The notes under the pieces were generated by a model. That model did no database searches, was not told where the DNA came from, and saw only the letters and a list, made by a program, of their open reading frames with translations. The position numbers were made by a program, and so were the translations under genes. From Halanaerobium praevalens DSM 2228 (GTDB lineage Bacteria > Bacillota > Halanaerobiia > Halanaerobiales > Halanaerobiaceae), in assembly GCF_000165465.1 (NCBI RefSeq), contig NC_017455.1, positions 2,232,001 to 2,296,000 of the forward strand: DNA of 64,000 nucleotides, given 5' to 3'. This document shows, one piece after another, positions 8,666 through 15,414 of this stretch. The stretch's first letter is position 1, and each line of letters starts with the position of its first letter.

Positions 8666-9262
8666 ATGACTAAAAAAGTTAATTCTAGAAAAAAACAAGC
8701 TGAATTTACCAAAAACAAAATTTTCGAAACTGCTACTGATCTAATAGAAAAAAAAGGCTATAATCAAGTTACAATTAGAGAAATCTGTAAAAAAGCTGGA
8801 GTAGCTAAAGGAACCTTTTACCATTATTTTTCAGCAAAAGAAGATCTAATTATTGAAACTTATAAAAGAATTGATCAATATTATGATGAAATTATAGAAA
8901 AGGGATTTAGCTGTGATAATACAATTCAACAAATAATTGAAATTGTAGCTCATAAAGCAGTCTATGTTCAAAAGTGTAAAATTGATAAAGTAAAGGAAGT
9001 ATATAAAGCTCAAATGGAAGTCGGAAATAATTTTTTCACTTCAAAAGACAGATCAAGTTATAAGATTTTATATAATATTATCCAAAAAGCTCAAGCAAAT
9101 AATGAATTTATAAAAACTAAAACCGCTGCTGAAATAACAACTTTTATCTGGATAATTGTCAGAGGTATTATTTATGATTGGTGTGTGAATAATGGTTCTT
9201 ATGACTTAGAAACTTTTCTTAAAAAATATATAAAAGATATTCTACAAACATTTCTGAAATAA
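8666..9262 (+). CDS. TetR/AcrR family transcriptional regulator
   Basis: The protein has 198 residues. The N-terminal DNA-binding domain (about 15-60) contains IFETATDLIEKKGYNQVTIREICKKAGVAKGTFYHYF, the standard TetR helix-turn-helix with the KGTFYHYFSAKEDL turn. The remaining helices form the ligand domain. AGGAGG lies 7 bases before the ATG. It converges on the membrane hydrolase gene at 9315, sharing a terminator with it. A short palindrome in the leader of that hydrolase gene is a possible operator. The ligand is not predictable. Confidence 0.93.
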   Translation: MTKKVNSRKKQAEFTKNKIFETATDLIEKKGYNQVTIREICKKAGVAKGTFYHYFSAKEDLIIETYKRIDQYYDEIIEKGFSCDNTIQQIIEIVAHKAVYVQKCKIDKVKEVYKAQMEVGNNFFTSKDRSSYKILYNIIQKAQANNEFIKTKTAAEITTFIWIIVRGIIYDWCVNNGSYDLETFLKKYIKDILQTFLK

Positions 9263-9302
9263 GCTAAAGACCTTATTTCCCTAATATAAGATCTTTAGCT
9301 TA
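9260..9302. terminator. Bidirectional terminator between tetR and the membrane hydrolase
   Basis: TAAGCTAAAGACCTTAT (9260-9276) pairs with ATAAGATCTTTAGCTTA (9286-9302) with one mismatch around a 9-base loop. It ends both convergent genes. Confidence 0.7.
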
Positions 9303-9314
9303 ATTAAATTATTT

Positions 9315-11204
9315 TTAAGAAATAAGTCTTGTTAAAGTATTGCTTGCCATTATCATAGTTACAATTGCTGCATTTATTATTCCTGCTAAATAAGGATTTT
9401 TAGTTGCTCTGTAAATCTTTCTCGAAATAATAGCAGCAGCTGGTAAAATTACGACTATTGGAAAAAGCCAAATTCCAACAATATTTGACACACTAGTAAA
9501 GTAAACTTCCCCAGTTTCAAAGAAGGTTAAATACTGAATTAAAACAAGAACTAGAGGTCCTAAGCCATTAAAAAATGCTAATAAAGCAGTATTCAGCCAT
9601 TCTTTTTTAAGCCACTTTTTTTCGCCCAATTCAACAAAGTTAAAAGAATTAATAGAAATCGAATTAGGTATATAGAACAAGAGGAATAAGGGTAAATATT
9701 TTAAAGCTATTAGAATTTTGTCTGCACCAAAAGCTTTAACTGCCAGCACCCAAATTCTAAAATCACTTTTAAAGAAATAATCAGCAATAAAAACCAGACT
9801 AAATGAAGCAACTATTACAGTAAAGGCTAAAGCAATTGTTTTAAGTGAATTTTTGGGGCTAAGAATAATGCCTTTGTCTTTCAGATCAAAGCCTTTTTCT
9901 TTAGCATAAAAATTATAAAAAATGATCATAATTATTGTAATAGCTATTCCCATAAAAGTACTCCAAACTCCAATGTAATACGTTGGAATTTGATTAAAGA
10001 AACTAGGCCTATTGACTTGAGTCCAATTATAAAGCTTTATATAACTTATAGCAGCAATAACTGCTGTTAATAATGAACCTCCCCAAAACCATAATTTACC
10101 TTTAAACTCAGTTAGCTGATTAATACTGGCTTTTTCAGATGCTTTAAGCGAACTAAAAATTTTAGTTTCGAGCATAAGCTTAGTGAAGCTAACAATAAAT
10201 ATTCCGAATCCAATTAAACCAAGAAAATTAAAAAATACTTTTTTTTGCCAAATCTGATTTGAAGCCTCTATTTTTTTAGGAGCAGCTAAAGATTTTTCAA
10301 AATAATTTAAGGTGTTTTTGACAACTGCTGCTGAAAAATGGTTCCAAGGATGAATTTGATTTGGAGTGTAAATAACTCTAATTGCTTTTTCTCCTTCAAT
10401 TTCTTTCTCATAAAAATTAGCATTTTCTCTTTTAGTCCAAGTTTGAATTTGATTTGAGCCAAAATTCAAGAAAGACTGAGCATATTCAGTTTCTATATAA
10501 TTTCTAGGTACAGTATGCCCTCCATTTTCTTTTTTACTTCTAAAGAAAAATTCATCATATTTTGCAGCAATAATTCCTACATCTCTGCTTCCATAATTAT
10601 TTGTATATTCGGGATCTTCTTTTCTTAAAGCCCAATATACTGGCTCATTTTCAGCTGTAGTATACATTGCATCATTTGCAATTAAAAGAACTGATTTTAT
10701 CAAACGCTCTGCTTTTGGCTTTTTATTATCTGCTTTAACTGACCAGTTTGCTGCTCTAGCACCATTTGAATGACCTGTTACTGCAATTTTATTTTTATCA
10801 ACATAAGGGAAAGTTGCCATTAATTCTACAGCATCATACATTCCAGTTCCTCGCTTTGGCCAATCTTTGGGACTTATTATTTCCGAATTACCATGGCCAT
10901 ACATATCAATAGCCATTACAACATAACCTCTGCGAGATAATTCAACATAATTTAAATCCTGCATTTCTCGATTGTTATACCAGCCATGACTTGTAACAAT
11001 TGCTGGTGCTTTATTAGTTTCTTGAGCATTTTTAGGTACAAAAAGTAGAGCACTCATTAATTTACCCGAAGGGGTTTCCCACCTCAGATCTTTTATTTTA
11101 ATATCTCCACCTGCAGTTTGAATTTTAGAAACTCCTATCATACTAATTAAACATAAAATCAAAGCAATAGCTAAAAAATAATAATTTTTCTTCTCACTTG
11201 TCAT
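9315..11204 (-). CDS. Membrane-anchored alpha/beta hydrolase with C-terminal multispan domain
   Basis: The 629-residue protein starts with one membrane segment (about residues 8-26). An alpha/beta-hydrolase domain follows (about 40-320), with the oxyanion region VTSHGWYNNREMQDL, the nucleophile elbow VTGHSNGARAANW, and a candidate catalytic His in NQIHPWNHFSA. The C-terminal half holds about seven hydrophobic segments (about 325-345, 370-388, 405-430, 450-475, 490-510, 545-565, 575-625). The hydrolase domain is predicted outside the cytoplasmic membrane. The substrate is unknown. GAGAGGAG precedes the ATG. Its leader has a palindrome that may bind the convergent TetR protein. Confidence 0.8.
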   Translation of the reverse strand: MTSEKKNYYFLAIALILCLISMIGVSKIQTAGGDIKIKDLRWETPSGKLMSALLFVPKNAQETNKAPAIVTSHGWYNNREMQDLNYVELSRRGYVVMAIDMYGHGNSEIISPKDWPKRGTGMYDAVELMATFPYVDKNKIAVTGHSNGARAANWSVKADNKKPKAERLIKSVLLIANDAMYTTAENEPVYWALRKEDPEYTNNYGSRDVGIIAAKYDEFFFRSKKENGGHTVPRNYIETEYAQSFLNFGSNQIQTWTKRENANFYEKEIEGEKAIRVIYTPNQIHPWNHFSAAVVKNTLNYFEKSLAAPKKIEASNQIWQKKVFFNFLGLIGFGIFIVSFTKLMLETKIFSSLKASEKASINQLTEFKGKLWFWGGSLLTAVIAAISYIKLYNWTQVNRPSFFNQIPTYYIGVWSTFMGIAITIIMIIFYNFYAKEKGFDLKDKGIILSPKNSLKTIALAFTVIVASFSLVFIADYFFKSDFRIWVLAVKAFGADKILIALKYLPLFLLFYIPNSISINSFNFVELGEKKWLKKEWLNTALLAFFNGLGPLVLVLIQYLTFFETGEVYFTSVSNIVGIWLFPIVVILPAAAIISRKIYRATKNPYLAGIINAAIVTMIMASNTLTRLIS

Positions 11205-11233
11205 TTTTTAAATTCTCCTCTCTTAAAATATTC

Positions 11234-11245
11234 ACCGGACACGGT
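11234..11245. promoter_or_regulatory. Palindrome in the leader of the membrane hydrolase gene
   Basis: ACCG-GACA-CGGT is GC-rich in an otherwise AT-rich region and lies 30 bases before the hydrolase start. Its form suits a TetR operator; the link to the TetR at 8666 is inference. Confidence 0.4.
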
Positions 11246-11382
11246 CAGTATATCATTATAATAAATTTATTACAAGTCTGAAAAATTAGTTTATTTGCTA
11301 TAAAAATGATTAAATCTCTTTAATTAATTTTCATTAATAATCATTTTGAGCTAAATTTTTAGGGGATTAGGCAAAGAAAAAT

Positions 11383-11405
11383 CCACCTAAATGTAATTAA
11401 GGTGG
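11383..11405 (-). terminator. Terminator of the PAS-GGDEF gene at 11453
   Basis: On the minus strand CCACCT and AGGTGG pair around an 11-base loop, followed by ATTTTTCTTT. Confidence 0.7.
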
Positions 11406-11452
11406 AAAGCAAAATTATTCTTATAATTAAAATATATTTTTTTAGTTGAAAG

Positions 11453-12325
11453 CTATTTTCTACCTTTATTAAAATACATCTTCTGATCAGCTAGCTTAAA
11501 AACTTCATTTAAATCCTGACTACTTGTTTCCATTACAGCAAAACCCAAAGAAATAGACAAAGGAGCCAAAAGATTATCTTGCTGATTAAACTGTTCTATC
11601 TTTTTTCTTATTCGCTGACAAATTTTTTGAGCCTCTTTTTTAGTAGTTTTTTCTAAAATAATGGCAAATTCATCTCCACCAATGCGAGCTGCTACATCTT
11701 CAGTCCTAGCAGTTGACTGCAAAATATCTGCTGCAGCAATTATAAATTTATCCCCTTTTTGGTGACCATAATTGTCATTTATTGATTTAAGTCCATCTAA
11801 ATCTCCAATAATAATTGCAATTGGAGTTTGACGGGAAGATTGCAATCTTTTTAACTCATTTTTAAAATATCTTCGATTATATAAACCGGTTAGGCCATCA
11901 TAAAAAGAAAGATATTCTAATTTTTCTTCATGCTTTTTTTGATCGGTGATCTCCATCACATAAGTCACCTTTTTATAGCTGCCATCAATGCCTTTAATTC
12001 TGGCTGCAGTGGCAGTGATAAAAATTTGTTTTCCATTTTTCTTTTTAACCTTCCATTCTCCCCTCATTTCAAAACCTTGTTCAATAAAATCGGCATGTAG
12101 CTTAGTTAAAGACTCCTTATTTTCCTCAGTTGCAACCATAGTAAAGTGCTCACCTAAAAGTTCTTGTTCACTGTAGCCATAAATTTTACAGTAATGAGCA
12201 TTGACTTTTTCAAAAAAACCATTTTCATCTGTAATACAAAATCCAATTGGGACTTCATTGATTATTTTACTATTCATTTTCACCATTGCAATTAGCTCTT
12301 TTTTGGATAATTTAGTTAAATCCAT
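11453..12325 (-). CDS. PAS-sensor diguanylate cyclase
   Basis: The roughly 290-residue protein has one PAS/PAC domain (about residues 20-140; IGFCITDENGFFEKVNAHYCKIYGY) and a GGDEF domain (about 150-290). The GGDEF active site is intact (ARIGGDEFAII), and RTED five residues before it is a product-inhibition I-site (RxxD). It should make cyclic di-GMP from two GTP and is likely cytoplasmic, since no membrane segment is visible. The start is set at ATG 12325 with GTGGTGA upstream; GTG codons 12 and 15 bases further up are alternatives. It is monocistronic with its own terminator. Confidence 0.9.
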   Translation of the reverse strand: MDLTKLSKKELIAMVKMNSKIINEVPIGFCITDENGFFEKVNAHYCKIYGYSEQELLGEHFTMVATEENKESLTKLHADFIEQGFEMRGEWKVKKKNGKQIFITATAARIKGIDGSYKKVTYVMEITDQKKHEEKLEYLSFYDGLTGLYNRRYFKNELKRLQSSRQTPIAIIIGDLDGLKSINDNYGHQKGDKFIIAAADILQSTARTEDVAARIGGDEFAIILEKTTKKEAQKICQRIRKKIEQFNQQDNLLAPLSISLGFAVMETSSQDLNEVFKLADQKMYFNKGRK

Positions 12326-12435
12326 CTTTAAGTTCACCACATTCCATTTATTATAGTCATTTTTTTAATTATTTATAATTAAAATAAGTTGATTTTTTCT
12401 TATTCCAATTTAGCCTATTATACTGACAATAAGAA

Positions 12436-12626
12436 TTTTGACGCTCTTCGGGCAAGCCACGAGGATTCCTTATTCATAGAAAATTGCCTAATTAAAGCAT
12501 AGCAAAAGCTAGATTAAGTTGGTCTTATGCTCTCTCCAAAGGCTTAAATTCGGGTATGCCCTACCCTATTATATAGTCTATCTAAGTCCCAAGTCTAACT
12601 TACCTTGTTTTAAGAGGTTTAGACTT
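12436..12626 (-). mobile_element. Transposase-less IS200/IS605-type element with TnpB/omega-RNA-like tail
   Basis: Read on the minus strand, it opens with a hairpin AAGTCTAA...TTAGACTT (12626-12591). The middle, if translated, gives YNRVGHTRI-stop-AFGESIRPT and then QFSMNKESSWLARRAS. Both match the usual C-terminal tail of TnpB (VGxTxIxAFGE; SMNKES), but with stop codons in frame. It closes with GGAATCC, a short GC hairpin and GTCAA, the usual 3' end of the guide RNA and right end of this family. No transposase or intact tnpB is present. Identification is by motif, not by search. Confidence 0.55.
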
Positions 12627-12695
12627 GCATTTTCAGATTTAATTATGCTCATTATACCACAACTGATAATTTAATTAAATAAAATACATCATTGC

Positions 12696-12793
12696 TATTA
12701 TATCCAAAAGCCATAGTTATAAAAACAAAAACCTCCATCATTGACTGAACAAAATGAAGTTTCTCTAAGGGTAAATCATTTCTTATTGAGATA
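12696..12793. repeat. Direct repeat copy A
   Basis: About 98 bases nearly identical to copy B at 14307-14414, in the same orientation. Copy A lacks about 11 bases present in B. Read on the minus strand, that gap shifts the frame of a short hydrophobic peptide encoded in B. Confidence 0.8.
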
Positions 12794-12956
12794 CTAATTT
12801 TATTCTATTTTCCGCAGTAAGCCTCAGGCGCGGTAAAATATACAGTATTTTACAACTATATGGGATATTCCCAACACTAGATTGCTGCTATGATAGTGAT
12901 TATAAGAAAAAATGCTAATATAAGGAACTTCGACAAAACTCTCCGAAGCCTTAAGC

Positions 12957-12984
12957 GTAGGTTCGACTCCTACCAGGGTCACCA
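12957..12984 (+). other. tRNA 3'-end fragment (T arm, acceptor strand and CCA)
   Basis: GTAGG-TTCGACT-CCTAC forms a perfect five-pair T stem and seven-base loop. It is followed by a 7-base acceptor strand CAGGGTC, discriminator A and encoded CCA. No matching 5' half (a strand like GACCCTG) or cloverleaf lies upstream. It is not a functional tRNA. A tRNA 3' end of this kind is the usual remnant left by integrating elements. Confidence 0.65.
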
Positions 12985-13002
12985 TTTTATTATATGCTGT
13001 TT

Positions 13003-13185
13003 TTAAGCATTTTCAAGATCAAAAACTAGTTCTTCTAGCTCTATATTCATCATTTCTACCTCATACTGGTTAGCAATTGTTTCATTTATGAAAACTTCCG
13101 GTAACTATTTTGAAATCCACATGCTTTTATCATTATTCCATTGACAAGTAAAAACTTCATCATTATTTTCAATATTATCACTCAT
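13003..13185 (-). pseudogene. Small gene coupled to the AbiEi-like gene, interrupted by an in-frame TAG
   Basis: The frame starts with ATG overlapping the stop of the AbiEi-like gene (ATGA), with TGGAGG upstream. It reads MSDNIENNDEVFTCQWNND, then KSMWISK, a TAG at 13107-13105, and continues in the same frame for 32 codons (LPEVFINETIANQYEV, then EVEMMNIELEELVFDLENA) to TAA. The sequence is acidic and matches no family I recognise. It is not the expected AbiEii nucleotidyltransferase toxin, which is about 300 residues. A mutation creating the stop, or a real 26-residue peptide, are both possible. Confidence 0.5.
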
Positions 13186-13790
13186 ACAAGTACCTCCAGG
13201 TATCTTTTCACTATATTCTTAACCCCTGTAACTTTTGCATAATCAAGTAGTTTAGAAATGTTCTTATCCTTACTCTTAAGATAGTTCTGCATAGCCTCTT
13301 TTACAACATCAGTACCCACTTTATTTCTCAGTCTGATGCAGTCACAGATTGTTTTCTCCTCATCATATATTTTAACCTTACTACCCTCAATATCTACCTC
13401 TTTAATCCCTGTATTAAACTGTTTCTCTGCAAAATAAAAAATAGAGATCGGCGGATAATCAGACAGTTTTGGCCTGTGCTCATCTCGGTGAATGGCAATA
13501 TAATACTCCCAGGGGTTGGTTGTAGTGAGATCATAATATGAAAGAGCTGAAAGCAGACAAATTACACCGTTAGGAACTATATTAGTTACTTCGATTAGTT
13601 CTATATTGCTATTAAACTCGTTACCATTCCAGCGATACAGACCCCTTTTGATCCTACTAATCTCTCCCTCTTCCTGAAGTTTGTATAAATGTGATGAATG
13701 AATATCTGCCTCAAGTATATCTTTAGTCCGAGCATATCCATTATTCCTCTCAAATATATTCTTTATCTTATTGTAAATAGTAGGATCCAT
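13182..13790 (-). CDS. AbiEi-like type IV antitoxin/transcriptional regulator
   Basis: This 202-residue protein has an N-terminal winged helix (about 10-50). The signature is NNGYARTKDILEADIHSSHLYKLQEEGEISRIKRGLYRW, as in the AbiEi antitoxin domain. A second domain contains GVICLLSALSYYDLTTTNPWEYYIAI, then KVKIYDEEKTICDCIRLRNKVG, the conserved core of this family. In complete systems AbiEi represses its own operon and counteracts the nucleotidyltransferase toxin AbiEii. Here the toxin is absent and only a short interrupted frame follows, so it is an orphan. GGAGG lies 8 bases before the ATG. A hairpin or operator-like inverted repeat lies just upstream. Confidence 0.85.
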   Translation of the reverse strand: MDPTIYNKIKNIFERNNGYARTKDILEADIHSSHLYKLQEEGEISRIKRGLYRWNGNEFNSNIELIEVTNIVPNGVICLLSALSYYDLTTTNPWEYYIAIHRDEHRPKLSDYPPISIFYFAEKQFNTGIKEVDIEGSKVKIYDEEKTICDCIRLRNKVGTDVVKEAMQNYLKSKDKNISKLLDYAKVTGVKNIVKRYLEVLV

Positions 13791-13813
13791 AATTACACCT
13801 CCATTATAATCAT

Positions 13814-13835
13814 CCGCACTTATAGATATGTGCGG
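13814..13835. promoter_or_regulatory. Inverted repeat before the AbiEi-like gene
   Basis: CCGCAC and GTGCGG are perfect arms separated by 10 bases, 24 bases before the start codon. GC-rich arms in AT-rich DNA suggest function: either an operator for the AbiEi-like protein or a leader hairpin. Confidence 0.5.
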
Positions 13836-14076
13836 AGTTTTTTAACACTTTCTCTGTTTTCAGTTTATCACTTTAGCTCAATATAGACAAGTTAATTCAA
13901 TTATAATATCCTGAAAGCTCTAGTAATTCTATGTTTATCAGTTTTCTAATAAACCTCTTCATCCTGTCCACTAAAATTTATAGTTTGATAATAAACTAAA
14001 TAGGCAAAAAAATAACCAGACAATATGGCTGGAATAATTAAATATGACTCAGAATATCTTCTATCGCTATTTTAAG
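13836..14076. other. AT-rich intergenic stretch upstream of the AbiEi-like gene
   Basis: This presumably holds the promoter of the AbiEi-like gene. I could not pick a clear -35/-10 pair. No open frame or repeat was recognised. Confidence 0.3.
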
Positions 14077-14245
14077 TTATCTTAATTTATTTGTTATAAC
14101 ATTCCAAACTATTTCCAAATCCACTTCAAAATAGTCATGTATTAATATATCTCTGAGGCCAGCAATTTTTCTCCACTCTATTGCAGGATAATCCACTCGA
14201 ATATCAGCTGGTACATTAAAAATTCAGTAATTTCTTGAGCTGTCA
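14077..14245 (-). pseudogene. HepT-type (DUF86, HEPN) toxin relic with frameshift
   Basis: A good ribosome site (AGGAGG) and ATG at 14245 start MTAQEITEF. A frame change then joins the C-terminal third of a DUF86 HEPN protein: VPADIRVDYPAIEWRKIAG, then LRDILIHDYFEVDLEIVWNVI and NKLR with TAA at 14077. The RNase motif R-x4-H (RDILIH) and the following DYF are intact. About 70 N-terminal residues are missing. It cannot encode a full toxin. The complete family acts as an RNA-cleaving toxin paired with an MNT nucleotidyltransferase. Confidence 0.7.
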
Positions 14246-14306
14246 TATTATCGACCTCCTATTTCCATTTCATTTTGAAATCATCCCTTTATTACTTTCT
14301 CCTTTT

Positions 14307-14414
14307 ATTATATCCAAAAGCTATAGTTATAAAAACAAAAACCCCTAGAAAAGCTCCATCAATAACTGAACAAAATGAAGTTTCTCTGAGGGTAAATTAT
14401 CTTCAATTGAGATA
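14307..14414. repeat. Direct repeat copy B
   Basis: About 108 bases matching copy A at 12696-12793. On the minus strand B keeps an open frame ending at 14293 that reads RETSFCSVIDGAFLGVFVF, then ITIAFGYNKRRK. That is one hydrophobic segment with a basic tail, so the repeat seems to derive from a small membrane-protein gene. No start codon is present in B. The two copies flank the AbiEi-like gene and HepT relic. Confidence 0.8.
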
Positions 14415-14501
14415 TAATATTTGATTGCCTGAATTTAGAAAATTAATTTTTGAGTTTAATTCATTTTTGAATTAAACTAATTAGATTAAAAAAGTTTTAA
14501 G

Positions 14502-14882
14502 CTATTTCAAAACATGATTAGCTAAAGCCTGCTGTACTTCAAAAATATTACTTGATTTTTTGCCAAACTTTTTTTCAATCGGTCCTGCTACCCCTGCAAT
14601 CCAAACTTTTAACTCTGAATCTAAATCAAAGGTTCCGGCTGATTCTACACTAAAATGTCTAATATTTTTATATGGTATAGAATGAAATTCTTTTTTGCTG
14701 CCAGTAACTCCCTGAATATCAACTAGAATTAATCTTTTATTAGTAAAAACAAAGTAATCTCTTAAAATCTTGTAACCACTTTCTATCTTTTCTCCTGCAA
14801 TTATTACCTCTTTTAATTCCTCTTCCAGTTGAACTTCATTCATTTCGCTTGCATTTCCCATTAAACCATCTAATAAACCCAT
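14502..14882 (-). CDS. Bacterial PH-domain protein
   Basis: This 126-residue protein belongs to the bacterial pleckstrin-homology-like family. About residues 20-120 form the beta-rich core: VIIAGEKIESGYKILRDYF, then VFTNKRLILVDIQGVTGSKKE, then YKNIRHFSVESAGTFDLDSE. It has no signal peptide or membrane segment, so it is cytoplasmic. GGAGGAG precedes the ATG. The molecular role of these single-domain proteins is unknown. It stands alone, with no co-directional close neighbour. Confidence 0.85.
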   Translation of the reverse strand: MGLLDGLMGNASEMNEVQLEEELKEVIIAGEKIESGYKILRDYFVFTNKRLILVDIQGVTGSKKEFHSIPYKNIRHFSVESAGTFDLDSELKVWIAGVAGPIEKKFGKKSSNIFEVQQALANHVLK

Positions 14883-15068
14883 TCTCTCTCCTCCTGTTAA
14901 TTTAATATCTGTTAAAATATTTTTATAATTTTTTTATAGTTAAAATCTAATATCTAATATTAATAGTTCTCTAATTAGCTCTATTTTCCTTTTTTAAAAA
15001 CGAAAAACTTAATTTTTATTAATTTCTAAACTGCAATTTTTTCTACCAAAACATTTGTTTTTTTGTGA
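14883..15068. other. AT-rich intergenic region between divergent genes
   Basis: This separates the PH-domain gene from the divergent YvrJ gene. Only the -10 element of the latter is evident; no other structure was seen. Confidence 0.3.
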
Positions 15069-15074
15069 TATAAT
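15069..15074 (+). promoter_or_regulatory. -10 element of the yvrJ-like gene
   Basis: TATAAT 40 bases before the start codon, preceded by TG (TGTGATATAAT, extended -10-like). No convincing -35 is visible. Confidence 0.5.
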
Positions 15075-15113
15075 TAGTTTAAGTGGAAAACTAAGAAAGG
15101 AGGGTAGAAAATT

Positions 15114-15269
15114 ATGGAAGAAATATTTAGCCTTATCAGCACTTATGGTTTCCCCATGGTTTTGTCAATTTATCTTTTAGTTAGATTTGAACCTTTAATT
15201 AAAGAACTAAAAGAGTCAATTGATACTTTAATTATGATTAATGACAATGATCAAAATTTTAAACATTAA
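15114..15269 (+). CDS. YvrJ-family small membrane protein
   Basis: A 51-residue protein with a strong ribosome site (AAGGAGGG, 10 bases before ATG). It reads MEEIFSLISTYGFPMVLSIY, then LLVRFEPLIKELKESIDTL. The order (short acidic N-terminus, xxGFPxxLxxYLLVRxE membrane segment, amphipathic helix with KEL and I/L repeats) is that of the YvrJ family (PF12841) of Firmicutes. Function is unknown; some relatives occur near phage or bacteriocin genes. A terminator follows. Confidence 0.75.
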   Translation: MEEIFSLISTYGFPMVLSIYLLVRFEPLIKELKESIDTLIMINDNDQNFKH

Positions 15270-15275
15270 AAAAAA

Positions 15276-15299
15276 GGCCCCTGCCTTTAAACAGAGACC
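15276..15299 (-). terminator. Terminator-like hairpin after yvrJ
   Basis: On the minus strand GGTCTCTG pairs with CAGGGGCC around 8 bases, followed by nine T. Directionality fits minus-strand transcription, so it is a back-up for the PAS-GGDEF gene upstream on that strand. Confidence 0.6.
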
Positions 15300-15369
15300 A
15301 CCGCTAACTTAGTAATCTTCTAATTCTTTTTTGAGGAATTTAACATATAATTAATAATATATTTTTGTT

Positions 15370-15414
15370 AAAAAAGCGTCTGTAAATAAAAAAATTAAAG
15401 ACAGACGCTTTTTT
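15370..15414. terminator. Bidirectional terminator
   Basis: AAAAAAGCGTCTGT and ACAGACGCTTTTTT form a perfect 14-pair stem around a 17-base loop. It overlaps the stop of the PAS-GGDEF gene and ends both that gene and yvrJ. Confidence 0.85.

Noticed and set aside
12880-12984. A full tRNA or tmRNA ending at the CCA
   Set aside because: The 3' part is perfect, but there is no complementary 5' acceptor strand, no D arm, and the only anticodon-like stem (CTTCG/CGAAG) encloses 11 bases. No tmRNA tag frame or G-U pair typical of tmRNA was seen.
13003-13185. AbiEii toxin downstream of the AbiEi-like gene
   Set aside because: The frame is only about 60 codons even if the stop is ignored; AbiEii is about 300 residues with a nucleotidyltransferase motif, which is absent.
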